A program made the position numbers and the translations under genes. From NCBI GenBank assembly GCA_030704615.1, contig CM060732.1:372001-436000 (forward strand): DNA of 64,000 bases, read 5' to 3'. The notes beneath the pieces are model-generated. The model had not been told where the DNA came from. It made no database searches and worked only from the letters and a program-made list of their open reading frames with translations. This stretch comes from Takakia lepidozioides. Its lineage: Eukaryota; Streptophyta; Takakiopsida; Takakiales; Takakiaceae. Shown here piece after piece: positions 45,331-56,624 of the stretch. Each line of letters begins with the position of its first letter. Positions within the stretch are counted from its first letter, which is position 1.

Positions 45331-45780
45331 GCAGGCGTTTGAGGAACTTACACTGTCAGTAACAACTACACCGGTGCTGATTAACCCTCACTGGCATGTA
45401 GTATTTCATGTTCACTGCGATGCATCAGGAGAAGCGTTGGGAGCGGTGTTTCCCAGATGTTACAGGAAATATAGATTCACCTGTGTACTATGCTAGCCGG
45501 TTGATGAACAGTGCTGAAAGGAACTATAGCACAACGGAAAGAGAAGCATTGGCAATGATCTATGCAGTGAAGAAATTCAGGCATTACCTGTTGGGCAAGA
45601 AGTTTTATGTTCTATGTGGATCACCAGGCTCTGATATACCTGGTAAACAAACCTCTGATAAGCGGAAGAATAACAAGATGGTTGATAATCTTGCACGAGT
45701 TTGAGTTCGAGGTTGTTTACAAGCCTGGAAGACTACATCTTGTGGCGGATCACTTGTCAAGGTTATCAACAGGAGAACCA
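45221..45780 (+). pseudogene. RNase H of A1
   Basis: The reading contains SYYRRFVKRYAQAAPLSKLL, FHVHCDASGEALGAV, YYASRLMNSAERNYSTTERE and VDHQALIYLVNKP. Then FEVVYKPGRLHLVADHLSRL leads into integrase. Two frameshifts lie near 45470 and 45620. It is collinear with 54700-55200 in A2. Confidence 0.7.
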
Positions 45781-47161
45781 GCCATAGGAATAGATGATCA
45801 ATTACCAGATGCGAGTCTCTTTGCAGGAGGTGCAGGGAAGTCAGATGACTGGTTAGATTGGCAGTGGCCAATCAGATACTACCTTGCCATGGTCAGTGCC
45901 CACCTAGTTCTGGTAAGGAGCAGAGGAAGAGAATCGCTATCAAAGCTTTACCTTATACTATGGGTAGGAAGCAGAATGTATAAGCTAGGACCTGATGGAG
46001 TACTAAAACGATGCTTGTACCACCATGAAGTAAATAAAGTCTTGGAGGAAGTTCATAAAGGAGTGGCTGGAGGTTATTTTGGAGAAGAGACTACCAGTAG
46101 GAAGATACTACTCGCAGGTTATGGGTGGCCTACTTTGTTCAAAGATGTACACGAGTATTGTCAGAGTTGTGATGAATGTCAGAGGCTAGGACCTTTGCAG
46201 AGATCTGGAAGGATGGCCTTGCATCCTACAATGCCTACGGAACCATTTCAGAAATGTGGACTAGACTTTGTTGGACCGATAAACCCACCAGCCAAGAATA
46301 CACGGAACAGGTACATAATTACAGCCACTGATTACTACGAAGTGGGTGGAAGCTCAAGCTTTGAGGGACAACACAGCCAAGTCCACAGCAAGGTTCCTGT
46401 ACGAGAACATTCTTATACGATTTGGCTGTCCCTTAGAATTTATCAGTGATCAGGGAAGTCACTTCATGAATGAGACCATTGAGTTGTTGACTAAAGAGTT
46501 CATGATTGTACATAGAAAGAGTACAACATATTACCCACAGGGTAATGGGCAGGCAGAGGCTACCAACAAAATACTATGTACTATCTTGGCTAAGATAGTC
46601 AATGCAAACAGAACGGATTGGGATACAAAGCTGCTGACAGCTTTGTGGTCATACAGGACTTCCTATAAAGTCACCACTAGTATACACCATTCCAATTAGT
46701 TTATGGTATGGAAGCCTTACTTCCAGTGGAATTCCTGTTACCTACCATGAGAACGGAGTGGGGAAAAAGAATGGAATTGCAAGATTCCATTAAGGTCAGG
46801 AAACATGAATTATACCATGTGGAAGAAGTACGTGCTGATGCAGCTGATAATATGACCAATTCAGATGAAGAGAAAGGAACAGTTTGATGAAGGCAAGTTA
46901 AAAACTTTTAAGACGGGAGATTTGGTTCTATGGTTGCAAAAAAAAGGAAAGATTAAAGCTTCTAAGCTTAAATCACCATGGAAAGGACCTTATGTCATAC
47001 AAAAAATGTATGATAACAACACCGCCATGTTACAAACCATTAACAAAGAAATGCTGGGAAGAGTCAATGCCAATAAGTTGAAGGGGTACAGTGGTATCCA
47101 TGACAAACCATGCAGCATGATTTGCATGTTGAAACGCAAGAGCAGTCACGGGCTGCACTAG
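45780..47161 (+). pseudogene. Integrase of A1
   Basis: The zinc region reads EEVHKGVAGGYFGEE and YCQSCDECQRLG; the second His of the usual HHCC set (GGHFG) is Tyr here. The core reads KCGLDFVGPINPPAKN, then after a shift near 46340 CPLEFISDQGSHFMNE and YYPQGNGQAEATN, so D, D and E are all present. The C-terminal part (46865-47161) has GDLVLWLQKKGK and SPWKGPYVIQKMY, and no chromodomain. Shifts also lie near 46695 and 46860. Confidence 0.7.
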
Positions 47162-47219
47162 TGTTACGAACGGAGTATGGAGCACTTGTCGCTAGGCCAA
47201 GCACATATGACCAGGGCGG

Positions 47220-47450
47220 CCAAAACAAGCGTGACACAACCTATCACAGCCCATCAAGGCGAACCACAGCCTATCACAGCCCATCAAGGCGAACCACAGC
47301 CTATCACAGCCAATCGAGGCAAAGCACAACCTATCACAGCCCATCACGACGTGACACAGCCTATCACAGCCCAGCACGCGCAACAACAGCCTAGCTTACC
47401 ACAGTGCATCACAGCGTATCAGCGTATCACAGTATGACACAGCCTGTCAC
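47220..47450 (+). repeat. Tandem CCTATCACAGCCCATC repeats after integrase of A1
   Basis: About seven units of roughly 27-30 bases, ACAGCCTATCACAGCCCATC with short GGCGAACC-type spacers, degenerate at the right end. The equivalent region of A2 is 56330-56570. The CACAGCC core is shared with the minisatellite inside the A LTRs. Confidence 0.8.
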
Positions 47451-47494
47451 ACAGCTCAACACAGCCTACTAGGGTTACACGATCCATAGAATCA

Positions 47495-48247
47495 GTGACA
47501 GGTGGACGCATAATAACTTCAGGAAAATGGCTGACGGAAGAAAAAACGGAAACTAGTTTAAAAATAGACACGTGGAAGGCAGGGCGCGACACACAGCTGA
47601 GAAGGAAGTGCAAGAACAGGTGTCATAAAGAAAGAGGACAAGACCGGCCGTCAAAAGGGATGAAAGGCGGGCCCATTAATGAATACGGAAAAAGGGAAAC
47701 GGAACGAACGGCAAGTACAGAAAAACGAAATTCTTGTCACATGGTTGATCCTAGTGGACTATCCAGCAGGGAAAGTCCACTAAAGAAAATAAAATCTAAA
47801 ATCCAGTCACAGCGGATACAGCCAATAGAAAACCAGAGAAAGAATCAAGAAAATGGAGGGAAATTGAGCGCAAGAGGCGGCGTCGTTCTGAGTAACGGGC
47901 GTCTCGACGGGACAGACCATCAATGCTATAGCTTGGAAACTATGGAGGAACTAACAGATTATATGCTCGCAATATTACTTACGCAGCATAGACACGAAAG
48001 AATAGAGCGGAGCTTTTCTCTTGAGCGATACTTGCAAGCCCCGCAAGCTTACAAGAAATTACCCATAGCTTTCTGTGGCAACCATACGTTTATGCTTTGT
48101 GCACTACAGGCATTTCTGCAGTTGTTACAGCCAAAACAGTTCGGTGAGTCTAAAATGAAGAGAGTGAGAGGAATGGAGGAATCAGGTGAAGAGCACCACA
48201 ATTCTGCAGAAAACAAACGATGCTACCCACCCCACAGCCATACATGA
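47495..48247 (+). CDS. N-terminal part of the extra post-integrase gene of A1
   Basis: The open frame of 250 residues begins with a basic region (MTGGRIITSGKWLTEEKTET, then KKIKSKIQSQRIQPIEN). A better ordered part follows: HQCYSLETMEELTDYMLAIL, RSFSLERYLQAPQAYKKLP and FCGNHTFMLCALQAFLQLLQ. A2 has the same ordered part at 56997-57240. The frame then shifts near 48190-48250 and continues IDWTLHHRQYMLQFLQNFEP and VKGVELMITPLYLQQLFRLP. That reading recalls the putative plant transposon protein domain found in Athila-type elements, a weak resemblance. It may be one gene with the next entry. Confidence 0.5.
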   Translation: MTGGRIITSGKWLTEEKTETSLKIDTWKAGRDTQLRRKCKNRCHKERGQDRPSKGMKGGPINEYGKRETERTASTEKRNSCHMVDPSGLSSRESPLKKIKSKIQSQRIQPIENQRKNQENGGKLSARGGVVLSNGRLDGTDHQCYSLETMEELTDYMLAILLTQHRHERIERSFSLERYLQAPQAYKKLPIAFCGNHTFMLCALQAFLQLLQPKQFGESKMKRVRGMEESGEEHHNSAENKRCYPPHSHT

Positions 48248-48249
48248 GG

Positions 48250-51200
48250 GAGGACTGAGATTGCAAGGATTGCAAAGCATAGATTGGACATTACACCATA
48301 GACAGTACATGTTACAATTTTTGCAGAACTTTGAGCCAAGGACAGGAACAACACGGTGAAGGGAGTTGAATTAATGATTACTCCCCTATACCTCCAGCAA
48401 TTGTTTCGATTGCCAGCAGGTCAGGTGCATGTGGAGGAACACAGGGCAAGACTGCAAATAGGGGACTTATTCCAGAAGGGAGTTTCTTTAAAACTCAGGG
48501 TTATGCTTGTACCAAGGCTGTGCACCCAGGGCTAAAGGAGGTAGGCCAGGTATTGAACGTCTGATTGCCATGAAACAGAACCAACAATATTTGAGCAGAT
48601 CCTTCACGGAGGAAATACTCAAAGCCCGGAAGGGACAAGAGGTACAATGGGCGGACATAATGTACAACGCAACTGGTGGAGGAGATGAAAAGATTACAAG
48701 GTACTACCGCAAAGTCTCCTATCATAGTGTCTGGCCCAATCATTGCTCAAATTCTTGATTCTGGCATATTTGATGCGCAAGAAAGAAAGGATGGGATGTT
48801 TGAGCCAGAAACCACTGCAATGGAAGAGCAAGGCTCTTCACACAGTGAGGGTGGACTAGCAGGGCAACTCAGACTGAGAGGCAGAGACGGGGAAAGACTG
48901 TAGTGGCGGATCCACTGGCTTCACGGATTCGCATGATATGTTTCCCAAGCTCATGTGCAGGAAGGGCACAGCAGCACAAGAAATGCTATTACTGGAAGCA
49001 GGACCTTCAGAGGGGAAGAGGAAGTTACTTCAGTATCACAACCATCATAGCCAGCTGATCGACTTGTCACAAGGTCACAAGTTGTCCATGCAGCTCAACC
49101 AGAAATAATTGATTTGGAAGAGAAGGGTTAGATATTCCAACTACAGAACAGATAGTGGCAGAAATGGAGAAGGGGGACCTTCTCTATGAATTCTGGTCTG
49201 GTCAAGGAGACAGAGATCCAGAGGTACAACAGTTGCCCAAGGGAAATCCTGAGGTGCATATAATACACACACCTGTGTCGGAGGTACCACAGGCGGAAGG
49301 TCATGACACTGTAGCACCGGTGATAGATGAAGTGGTTCAGGAAGAAAATCCGGTGGGACAATGGCCTGAGTGGTTCGTGAGACATCACACTGTTGAGGAT
49401 CAGGAGGAATAGCAGCAACCTCACCATGATGACCCTCAACAGGCAATGCTGATGAGTTCCATAGGCATGACACTTAATTTGTTGGGGACTTATGTCAAAT
49501 CCCATGTTCCAACTACCCAATTGACAGCCTTGAGAGAGGAACTCAGGAAGGAGTTTGAAGCTCGACTAGCCACTGAGTGTGCAAACAAGGTCGATGAAGA
49601 GGTCACTCTCAAGATGCAGCAGGACTTGGGAAATACAGAAGCGGCTTTGCAATTGGCCAAGGAACATTGATTGAGGCAGGCCTCGCGCAAGACCAGTTGC
49701 ACGAAGCACATAAGCAACAGCTATACCAAATGCAGGTGCAGCATGAAAGCAAGTTGCAAGAAGTGAATGCACTACATACGGAGTTGCAGACAGTGCATGA
49801 CAGGATGGCGATACAATGTGCTACATTCACAACTATGCTTGACCAATCTACAAAAGAAATAAACAGTCAAGCGGAAAAATGTACGAAGGCAGAAGAAGAG
49901 AATGTTGAGCAAGTGAAACTCATTGTCGATATGAAGAATACAATCTGTCGCAATGAGGATACTTTCAAGCAATACAGGCAGGTTGAAGCTGATCAAGAGA
50001 AGCACATCGTGGAGTTGCAACAAACGCTCATGGCCAATAGAATTGAAATCACGGTCACTAACGAGGCTTGGAAGGAAGCTAATAATCTACTTGCAAATTT
50101 GGTTGAACCTCAGGCGAAGCGCATGGAGGCTTTACACCAGCAGTTAGAAGTGTACAAGCTAAGAGAGGAGCAAAACTCTCAGGGGAACCACAAGCACTTG
50201 GTGGATAACAGCCTTATGCAGGTCTGGTTAGCACAAGGGCCAGTAGAGGGCAAAGCACCACGAAAGCTCACCCAAAGCGAGATGAATGAGCTCAGACTGC
50301 AAGTGCAGAACATTGCCACAACTACTATAGACAATGGCTTCTTATTTACAAGCCAGAACTTTGGCTTTTCAGTCTTCACAGGAGGTGCAGGAGATGCCAA
50401 TGATACAAGAGCCAGTACCACCAACACCACAACAAGTCACTGTACCAGTAGCTGAACCTGTTGTTACTACAACCACACCGCAGCCACCACAGCCTGAGGT
50501 ATGGGGCAATGCTGCTTTTAACCCACCTAAAACTCCAGCTGCAAGGGAATACAGTAGGGCTATGATTATGCCCTTCAACCAAATTCCCATCATGTTGGAT
50601 TTGGCTTGGAAAGAATTTAGTCCTCCGCAGTCATTCGCACTTACTACCAAATCATGCGTATTTGGCTGCCAGTGGCAACTAGGACTAAAGTTCTTCCGAA
50701 CAATCGACATATTGAAGATCATCACTTGCACAATACTGGCACGAGGCAGGTACCATGTTGAGGGAATTGATTGCTTTCCAGGTTGTACATGGACTCATTT
50801 ATACCAAGACCAAGGAGGTAGCAAGTATTGTCATGGGATGCGGGTTATACTACGCTGCGTTTTCTAGTACGTATCACATTGAGCAACAAAGATGCAAGCA
50901 CGCTTTCTGAGTTATTCCAGTGGGGATCATTGGGTATTACCTTCGGTGCCACCTCATATGTACTTATGACGCAAAGTTATGATGCAAAAGGATGCTCAAA
51001 TTCGTTCATGGTTTCAAGCGGCCTAGAACAATTTGTCAACACATAAATTCGGCATTGATGATATTTTCTATAAGGGACATGTGGCTGGAAATACTTGCAC
51101 GCTCCAGTAATTGGTACCCTACTCACCTGGACAGACAAGGAGCTCAGTGTCCACACCAATTTTGTTGTTCAGCGGTTACACCAAGTTATAAAATATAACT

Positions 51201-51560
51201 TCCAGACATGGTAGGACAGCATTGTATGCCCCAGAGGATTCCACAAAAAGTTCGAAAATTAAAAAAAACACCTGAGAGGCGATGAGGATTCTGATACAAC
51301 TGTTTCTTCACCGAATTCTTTTGACATGGGAGAAAGACTATGCAATTCAGATGGCAGAGAAGAAGCGACGGGGTCTCCTATGCCTGAAAGGTTACCTCGA
51401 TATCAGCCTCCAGAGGGCCTCACTTATCCAGGTAGTGATCAACCCTCTCCATCAAACAGACAGACCTCGGGCTCGTACACACAGTCCGCCACGAAACTCT
51501 CAACGTCAGAAAGGTGCTCACTCACAAATGTTTGCTAATCGCAATCACACCGGCTTTTGA
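48250..51560 (+). pseudogene. Main part of the extra post-integrase gene of A1
   Basis: Blocks in order: FRLPAGQVHVEEHRARLQIG (48400), MKQNQQYLSRSFTEEILKA (48570), KSPIIVSGPIIAQILDSG (48710), QWPEWFVRHHTVEDQEE (49370), and MTLNLLGTYVKSHVPTTQL (49470). A long coiled coil follows (49667-50300; HEAHKQQLYQMQVQHESKL onward). Then come a Pro/Thr-rich linker (VPPTPQQVTVPVAEP), REYSRAMIMPFNQIPIMLDL (50550), a C-terminal globular part, and a Pro/Ser-rich tail ending FANRNHTGF. The purine tract and LTR follow at once. Total length would be about 1100-1300 residues with the upstream part. There is no clear membrane segment, so an envelope role is not indicated. Function unknown. Confidence 0.55.
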
Positions 51561-51572
51561 GGGGGGAAGGGG
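51559..51572 (+). other. Polypurine tract of A1
   Basis: GAGGGGGGAAGGGG ends three bases before the 3' LTR. Confidence 0.7.
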
Positions 51573-51575
51573 TAA

Positions 51576-52679
51576 TGTTAGAGGACTGTCTGGGACTTAG
51601 ACACTTATACGGGATCTGTAGGGTACCTTAATTTTGCACAGCTGAGACCAACAGGAGCCTTAGGGGTGACAGCAGCGCACTGTAGAGGGGGGGTTACACA
51701 GCCCATCACAGCCGACACAGCCGACACAAGCCCGTCACAGTCGTCACAACCGACACAGCCAACACACCCGTCACCCCACACAGCCCACACAGCCCGTCAC
51801 AATCATCACAACACCGACACAGCCAACACAGCCCGACACAACGACACAGCCGTCACAATCTTCACAGCCGACACAGCCGACACAGCCCGTCACAGTCTCA
51901 CACACAAGCCGACACAGCACAACACAGACCGTCACAGCCGACACAGCCAACAACAACACGCCCTCACAGTCGCACAGCCAGTCACAGCCCGTCACAGTTT
52001 CACACAGCCAGTCACAGCTTGACACAGCTGTCACGACCATAGGGAACGGAGAGCAGGACAGGGAACGACTGTGGGAACAACACCTGCATATGGAACATGT
52101 TAGTTCACGGACGACGGTTAGTGAGGGAAACGGTTAGAGCCACCACGGGTAGGAAGATAAAGGGAGAAGCAGGGAATTTTGGGGGGGATGATTATTATTC
52201 GGAGGAGGACTTCTGGGTCATGCATGAGAGGAGATGGAGCGAGAGGAGGATCGGAAGCAAGATGGGGAGCACGGTGAAGGAGGAAAGAGGATTAGTAGAT
52301 GCTTGTTATATGCAAAGCGATAGTGATATAGTAGAGCAGATTAGAAACACAATGGCTTCGGCCTGATACCTGATAAATCATAATCGGATACTTTTACGAT
52401 ACAATCACACTGTGTAGAGAGATCTGAGTGAAGCTGTGGAATGAATGGATGAGTTGATGGATCCAATAGATTGATAAAGCAACTGATACTTAATTATCAA
52501 TGGTAAGGTAGCTAACATGAATGCCAAAAGGGAAACAAATAGGAAACACCCCATGATACACTAGCTGTAGGTCATGACTGATGTTCTGCGGGCTGAGTAC
52601 TTAGAGATTTTCCAACTCTTCTATCTTGGAGTTTCCGCCTCGAATAGCGAATGGATGGGTGAGTAAAAGCCGCGCGACA
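51576..52679 (+). repeat. 3' LTR of A1, fused to A2
   Basis: TGTTAGAGGACTGTC to GCGCGACA. The minisatellite of CACAGCCGACACAGCC units (51690-52025) is longer than in the other two LTRs, which explains its greater length (1104 against 951 and 997). It is followed directly by A2 internal coding sequence, not by a primer-binding site. Confidence 0.85.
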
Positions 52680-53060
52680 ATACCTCCAGTCGTTGAGGAA
52701 GATGATGATAATGAAGGTGGCAGTGATATGCCTGAAGATGATGAGGCATGGAGAGATGAGAAGGAACTGCACAAGGAAGTGGCAGATACCATAAGGGAAA
52801 TGCAGAAGAGTACTGATATTCCTGTGGCAGATTCCTCTGATTCTGATGGAGAAGAAGAAGTGAGTGAGGATGAAAGAAAAAGAAGATTGTACATGCAGAG
52901 TAATGAAGGGACTTTGGCTAAAGTAATATGCCAGGACCCAAAGCAGAGATTACCATTGGACAGCTATTGGCTGTGGCCACTTATTGTAGACACAGGTGTA
53001 TCAAGCAATCAATCGAATTGCCCAGGAGACAGGAAACACAGACCTGAAACAGCAATGTGA
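52680..53060 (+). pseudogene. Acidic gag-protease linker remnant of A2
   Basis: The reading VVEEDDDNEGGSDMPEDDEA to IREMQKSTDIPVADSSDSDG and YMQSNEGTLAKVICQDPKQR is open for about 125 residues. It precedes the protease and probably corresponds to the part of A1 lost at the 33753-43567 interruption. No zinc knuckle is seen. Confidence 0.45.
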
Positions 53061-56000
53061 CCAGTTATAATTGAAGCCGGAAAAGGGCGAGAAACAGTCA
53101 TGGCTTGATGATTCTATGCCAGTAATCCAATTGAGAATTGGAACGCACAGAACTAACTGATGTACTAATAGATGGAGGCTCAGGAGTAAATAGCATGACA
53201 AGACCAAGTAAGAAATAAAGCTTGGTCTAAGTAACATGAAACCAGCCCCATTTACAGTAACATGGCAGATAAAAGAAGTGTACAGCCTTTGGGATTAATA
53301 AGAGGAGTTAAGATACGTACAAAGATGATCTTTATGATACAGTAACGGGTGTTGAAAGTGGATGAAGTCATGGAGGCTTACTCCTTATTATTGGGACGTC
53401 GTGGCTGAAACAGCCAGGGTATTCCATGACTGGAATTCTCCGTTACTAACCGGGCAAATGGATGGCGAAGATACAAATTTACCACAGAACTCTAGTAGAT
53501 TACCTATACGAGAAGACCTCGAGGGGGTCAGAGAGTAGAGTATGACTGGAGAGGAGGACTGGATGAGGAGCAGGAAGCTACCCTGTTTGTGCACACCCAG
53601 AGTGGGACAGGTTAGAGATGCGGCTGGAAGGCCTAAGTTGTTTAAGGGGTATCTGCGTGGTTGTAGTGTCAGCAACACCAATTGAAGAGGAAACCAGCAG
53701 TTACCCATCACATCTATGAAGAAAAGAGAAGAAAAGAAAGGAAATCCTAGAGGAACCAGCCATGTGAGTTTTACAGGATGAAGTGGTGACTGGTTGGACA
53801 ATCACAGGCTGATGAGCAGTGAGGGAAGTGAATGTGGGAACTAAAGAGGAACCGGATGGTGAAGGTAGGAGCTGATTTGGAGCCATAATTCTTTGAAGAA
53901 GCTAGAGTTTGTTCATCAATACAGAGATGTATTTGCTTGGAGCTATGAGGATCTAAAAGGATACACCTGAAATCTATCAGCATAAGATTGAACTGGAACC
54001 AGGGTCAGTACCAATCAAGCAGGCGAGGTACAGAATGAATCCCAACTACGCACAGAAGGTTGGAGAAGAGATCAAGAAGTTGGCTGAGGCTAAGTTTAAT
54101 ACCCAATAGAGTACACAAACTTGGTTGTCACCCATTGTGATAGTTCCCAAGAAGAATGGTAAACTAAGAGTTTGTGTGAACTACAGAATACTGAATGTTT
54201 GTACGAAGAAAGATCCTTTCCCTTTGCATTCACAAGAGCAGTATTAGACACTGTGGCAGGCCATGAGATGTACTCATTCATGGATGGCTTCAGTGGTTAT
54301 AATCAAGTGCAAGTGGAGAAGAGACCAAGGAAAGACAGCTTTTCATCACAGACTGGGGTGCTTATGCATACAAAGTCATGCCCTTGGACTTTGTATGCAC
54401 CAGCAAACTTTCAGAGAGTGATAAGTGAATCTTTGCATGAGTATCTGGATGATTTCATGCATGTGTTCTTGGATGATTTCAGTGTGTACAGCTCTAAGAA
54501 TGAGCACTGGCAAATTGGAGTTATGTCTGGCCAGATGCTGATGAGAGGTCTGGGCCCTGAATCTAGAGAAGTGTACTTTCTGTGTGAACTCAGGGGTATT
54601 CTGGGACACATTGTGTGTAAGAGGGGATTTCTTGGGATCCCAGGAAAACAGAGGCCATTAAAGACTCTCCACCACCAATGAATGTTAAGAGTCTAAGGAG
54701 ATTCCTTGGACAAACCAGCATACAGAAGATTTGTCAGACGGTATGCACAGATAGCAGCACCATTGAGCAAACTTCTGAAGAAAGATGCAGTGTTTGCATG
54801 GACACCGATGTCAACAGGCTTTTGAGGACTTACATGTCAGTAAAACTACCCTGTGCTGATTATCCTCACTGGCAGGAAATATTTCATGTTCCTGTGATGC
54901 TTCTGGAAAAGCACTAGGAGCAGTGTTAGCCCAAAATGTTACAGGACGGGATAGATTCACCTGTGTACTATGCTAGCCGATTGATGAACATGCCGAAGAA
55001 AATTATAGCACAACAGAAAGAGAAGCATTGGCAAATGATCTATGCAGTGAGAAGAAATTCCGGCATTACCTGGGGGCAAGAAGTTTTGTTCTATGTGGAT
55101 CACCAAGCTCTGATATACCTGGTAAACAAACCTCTGAAAGCGGAAGAATAGAAGATGGTTGAAATCTTGCATGGGTTTGAGTTGAGGTTGTTTATAAAAG
55201 CCTAAGCGGCTGCATATTCTGGCGGATCACTTGCACGGTTATCACAGGAGAACCAGCCACGGGAGTAGATGATCAATTACAGATGCGAGTTTATTTGCAG
55301 TGGAGGTGCAGAAGTGGCAGATGACTAGTTTAGATTGGCAGTGGCCAAATTCAGATAATACCATTGCTCATGGTCAGTGCCCACCCAAGTATGGAAAGGA
55401 GAAGAGAAAGAGAATTGCTATCAAGGCTCTCCTGACACTATGGTAGGGAGCAGAATGTATAAGCTAGGACCAGATGGAGTGCTGAAGCGATGCTTATACC
55501 ACATGCTGTATGAGAACATACTTACACGATTTGGCTGTCCCTTGGAATTTATCAGTGATCAGGAAGTCATCATTAATGAGACCATTGAATTATTGACTAA
55601 AGAGTTCATGGATTGGCATGGAAGAGTAAACATATACCCACAGGGTAAGGGCAGGCAGAGGCTACCAACAAATACTATGTACTATCTTGACCTAGATAGC
55701 CGCAAACAGAACGGATGGGAATTACAAAGCTGCTGACAGGTTTTGTGGTCATACAGGACTTCATATAAAGTCACCACTAAGTATACACCATTCAATTAGT
55801 TATGGTATGGAAGCTTTACTTCCAGTGGAATTCTGTTACCTACCATGAGAACGAATGGGGGGAAAGAGGATGGAATTGCAAGATTCCATTAAGGTCAGGA
55901 AACATGAATTATCCATGTGGAAGAAGTACGTGCTGAGGCAGGATAATATGACCAGAATTCAGATGAAGAGAAAAGGAAAGCTTGATGAAGGCAAGTTAAA

Positions 56001-56291
56001 ACTTTTAAGACGGGAAATTGGTTCTATGGCTGCAGAAGAAGGGAAGATTAAAGCTTCTAAGTTAAATCACCATGGAAAGGACCTTAGTCATACAAAAGAT
56101 GTATGATAAACACACCGCCATGTTACAACCCATTAACAAAGACAAGAAATGCTGGGAAGAGTCAATGCAATAAGTTCAAAGGGTACAGTGGTATCCATGA
56201 CAAACCTTGCAGCATGATTGGCATGTTGAAACGTAAAAGCAGTCATGGGCTGCGCCAGTTTACCACCGGAGTATGGAGCACTTGTCGCTAA
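53061..56291 (+). pseudogene. Degraded pol of A2
   Basis: Protease (IDGGSGVN-like near 53170), LLLGR (53390), polymerase motifs PKKNGKLRVCVNY (54150), SFMDGFSGYNQVQVEK (54270) and FLDDFSVYSSKNEH (54470) are recognisable. So are RNase H motifs VDHQALIYLVNKPL (55100) and the integrase end (IKASKLN, 56050). At about 55495 the text jumps from RCLYH to MLYENILTRFGCPLEFISDQ, so the zinc region and first catalytic Asp are deleted. Dozens of small indels make it non-coding. Confidence 0.7.
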
Positions 56292-56329
56292 TAGGCCAAG
56301 CTAATGACCAGGCCTGGGCGGGCAGAACA

Positions 56330-56570
56330 AGCGCGACACAACCTATCACAGCCATCAAGCGCGACACAGCCTATCACAGCCATCAAGGCGCAACATAAGC
56401 CTATCACAGCCAATCACGGACCTGACACCGCTATCACAGCCCATCAAGGCGCGAACAACATATCACAACCTACAAGCATGTCAAGCCTATCACAGCTTAC
56501 CAAGTGATCACAGACTATCACGGCGTACCACAGTATGAAACAGCCTGTCAAAGCTTAACACAGCCTACTA
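56330..56570 (+). repeat. Tandem CCTATCACAGCC repeats in A2
   Basis: Degenerate counterpart of 47220-47450, with CATCAAGGCGCAAC and GCGCGACACAGCCTATCACA units. Confidence 0.75.
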
Positions 56571-56624
56571 GGGTGACACAATCCATAGAATCAGTGACAG
56601 GTGGACGCCTGATAACTTCACGAA

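Larger units (their letters stand above)
30487..52679 (+). mobile_element. Ty3/gypsy element A1, interrupted
   Basis: The order is LTR (30487-31437), leader and gag (31438-33752), foreign insertions (33753 to about 43567), protease, reverse transcriptase, RNase H and integrase (43568-47161), a repeat spacer, a long extra gene (47495-51560), a purine tract (51559-51572) and an LTR (51576-52679). Frames are broken in several places, so it is inactive. Motifs FAWSYEDLKGIPP and VFLDDFSVY are typical of the Athila/Tat branch of plant gypsy elements (family knowledge). There is no chromodomain. The right edge of the insertion is not a clean LTR end, so the interruption involves rearrangement as well as insertion. 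Confidence 0.75.

Noticed and set aside
48250-51560. Envelope-like protein of element A
   Set aside because: No signal peptide, transmembrane helix or cleavage site is visible. A long coiled coil and polar tail suggest a soluble protein.
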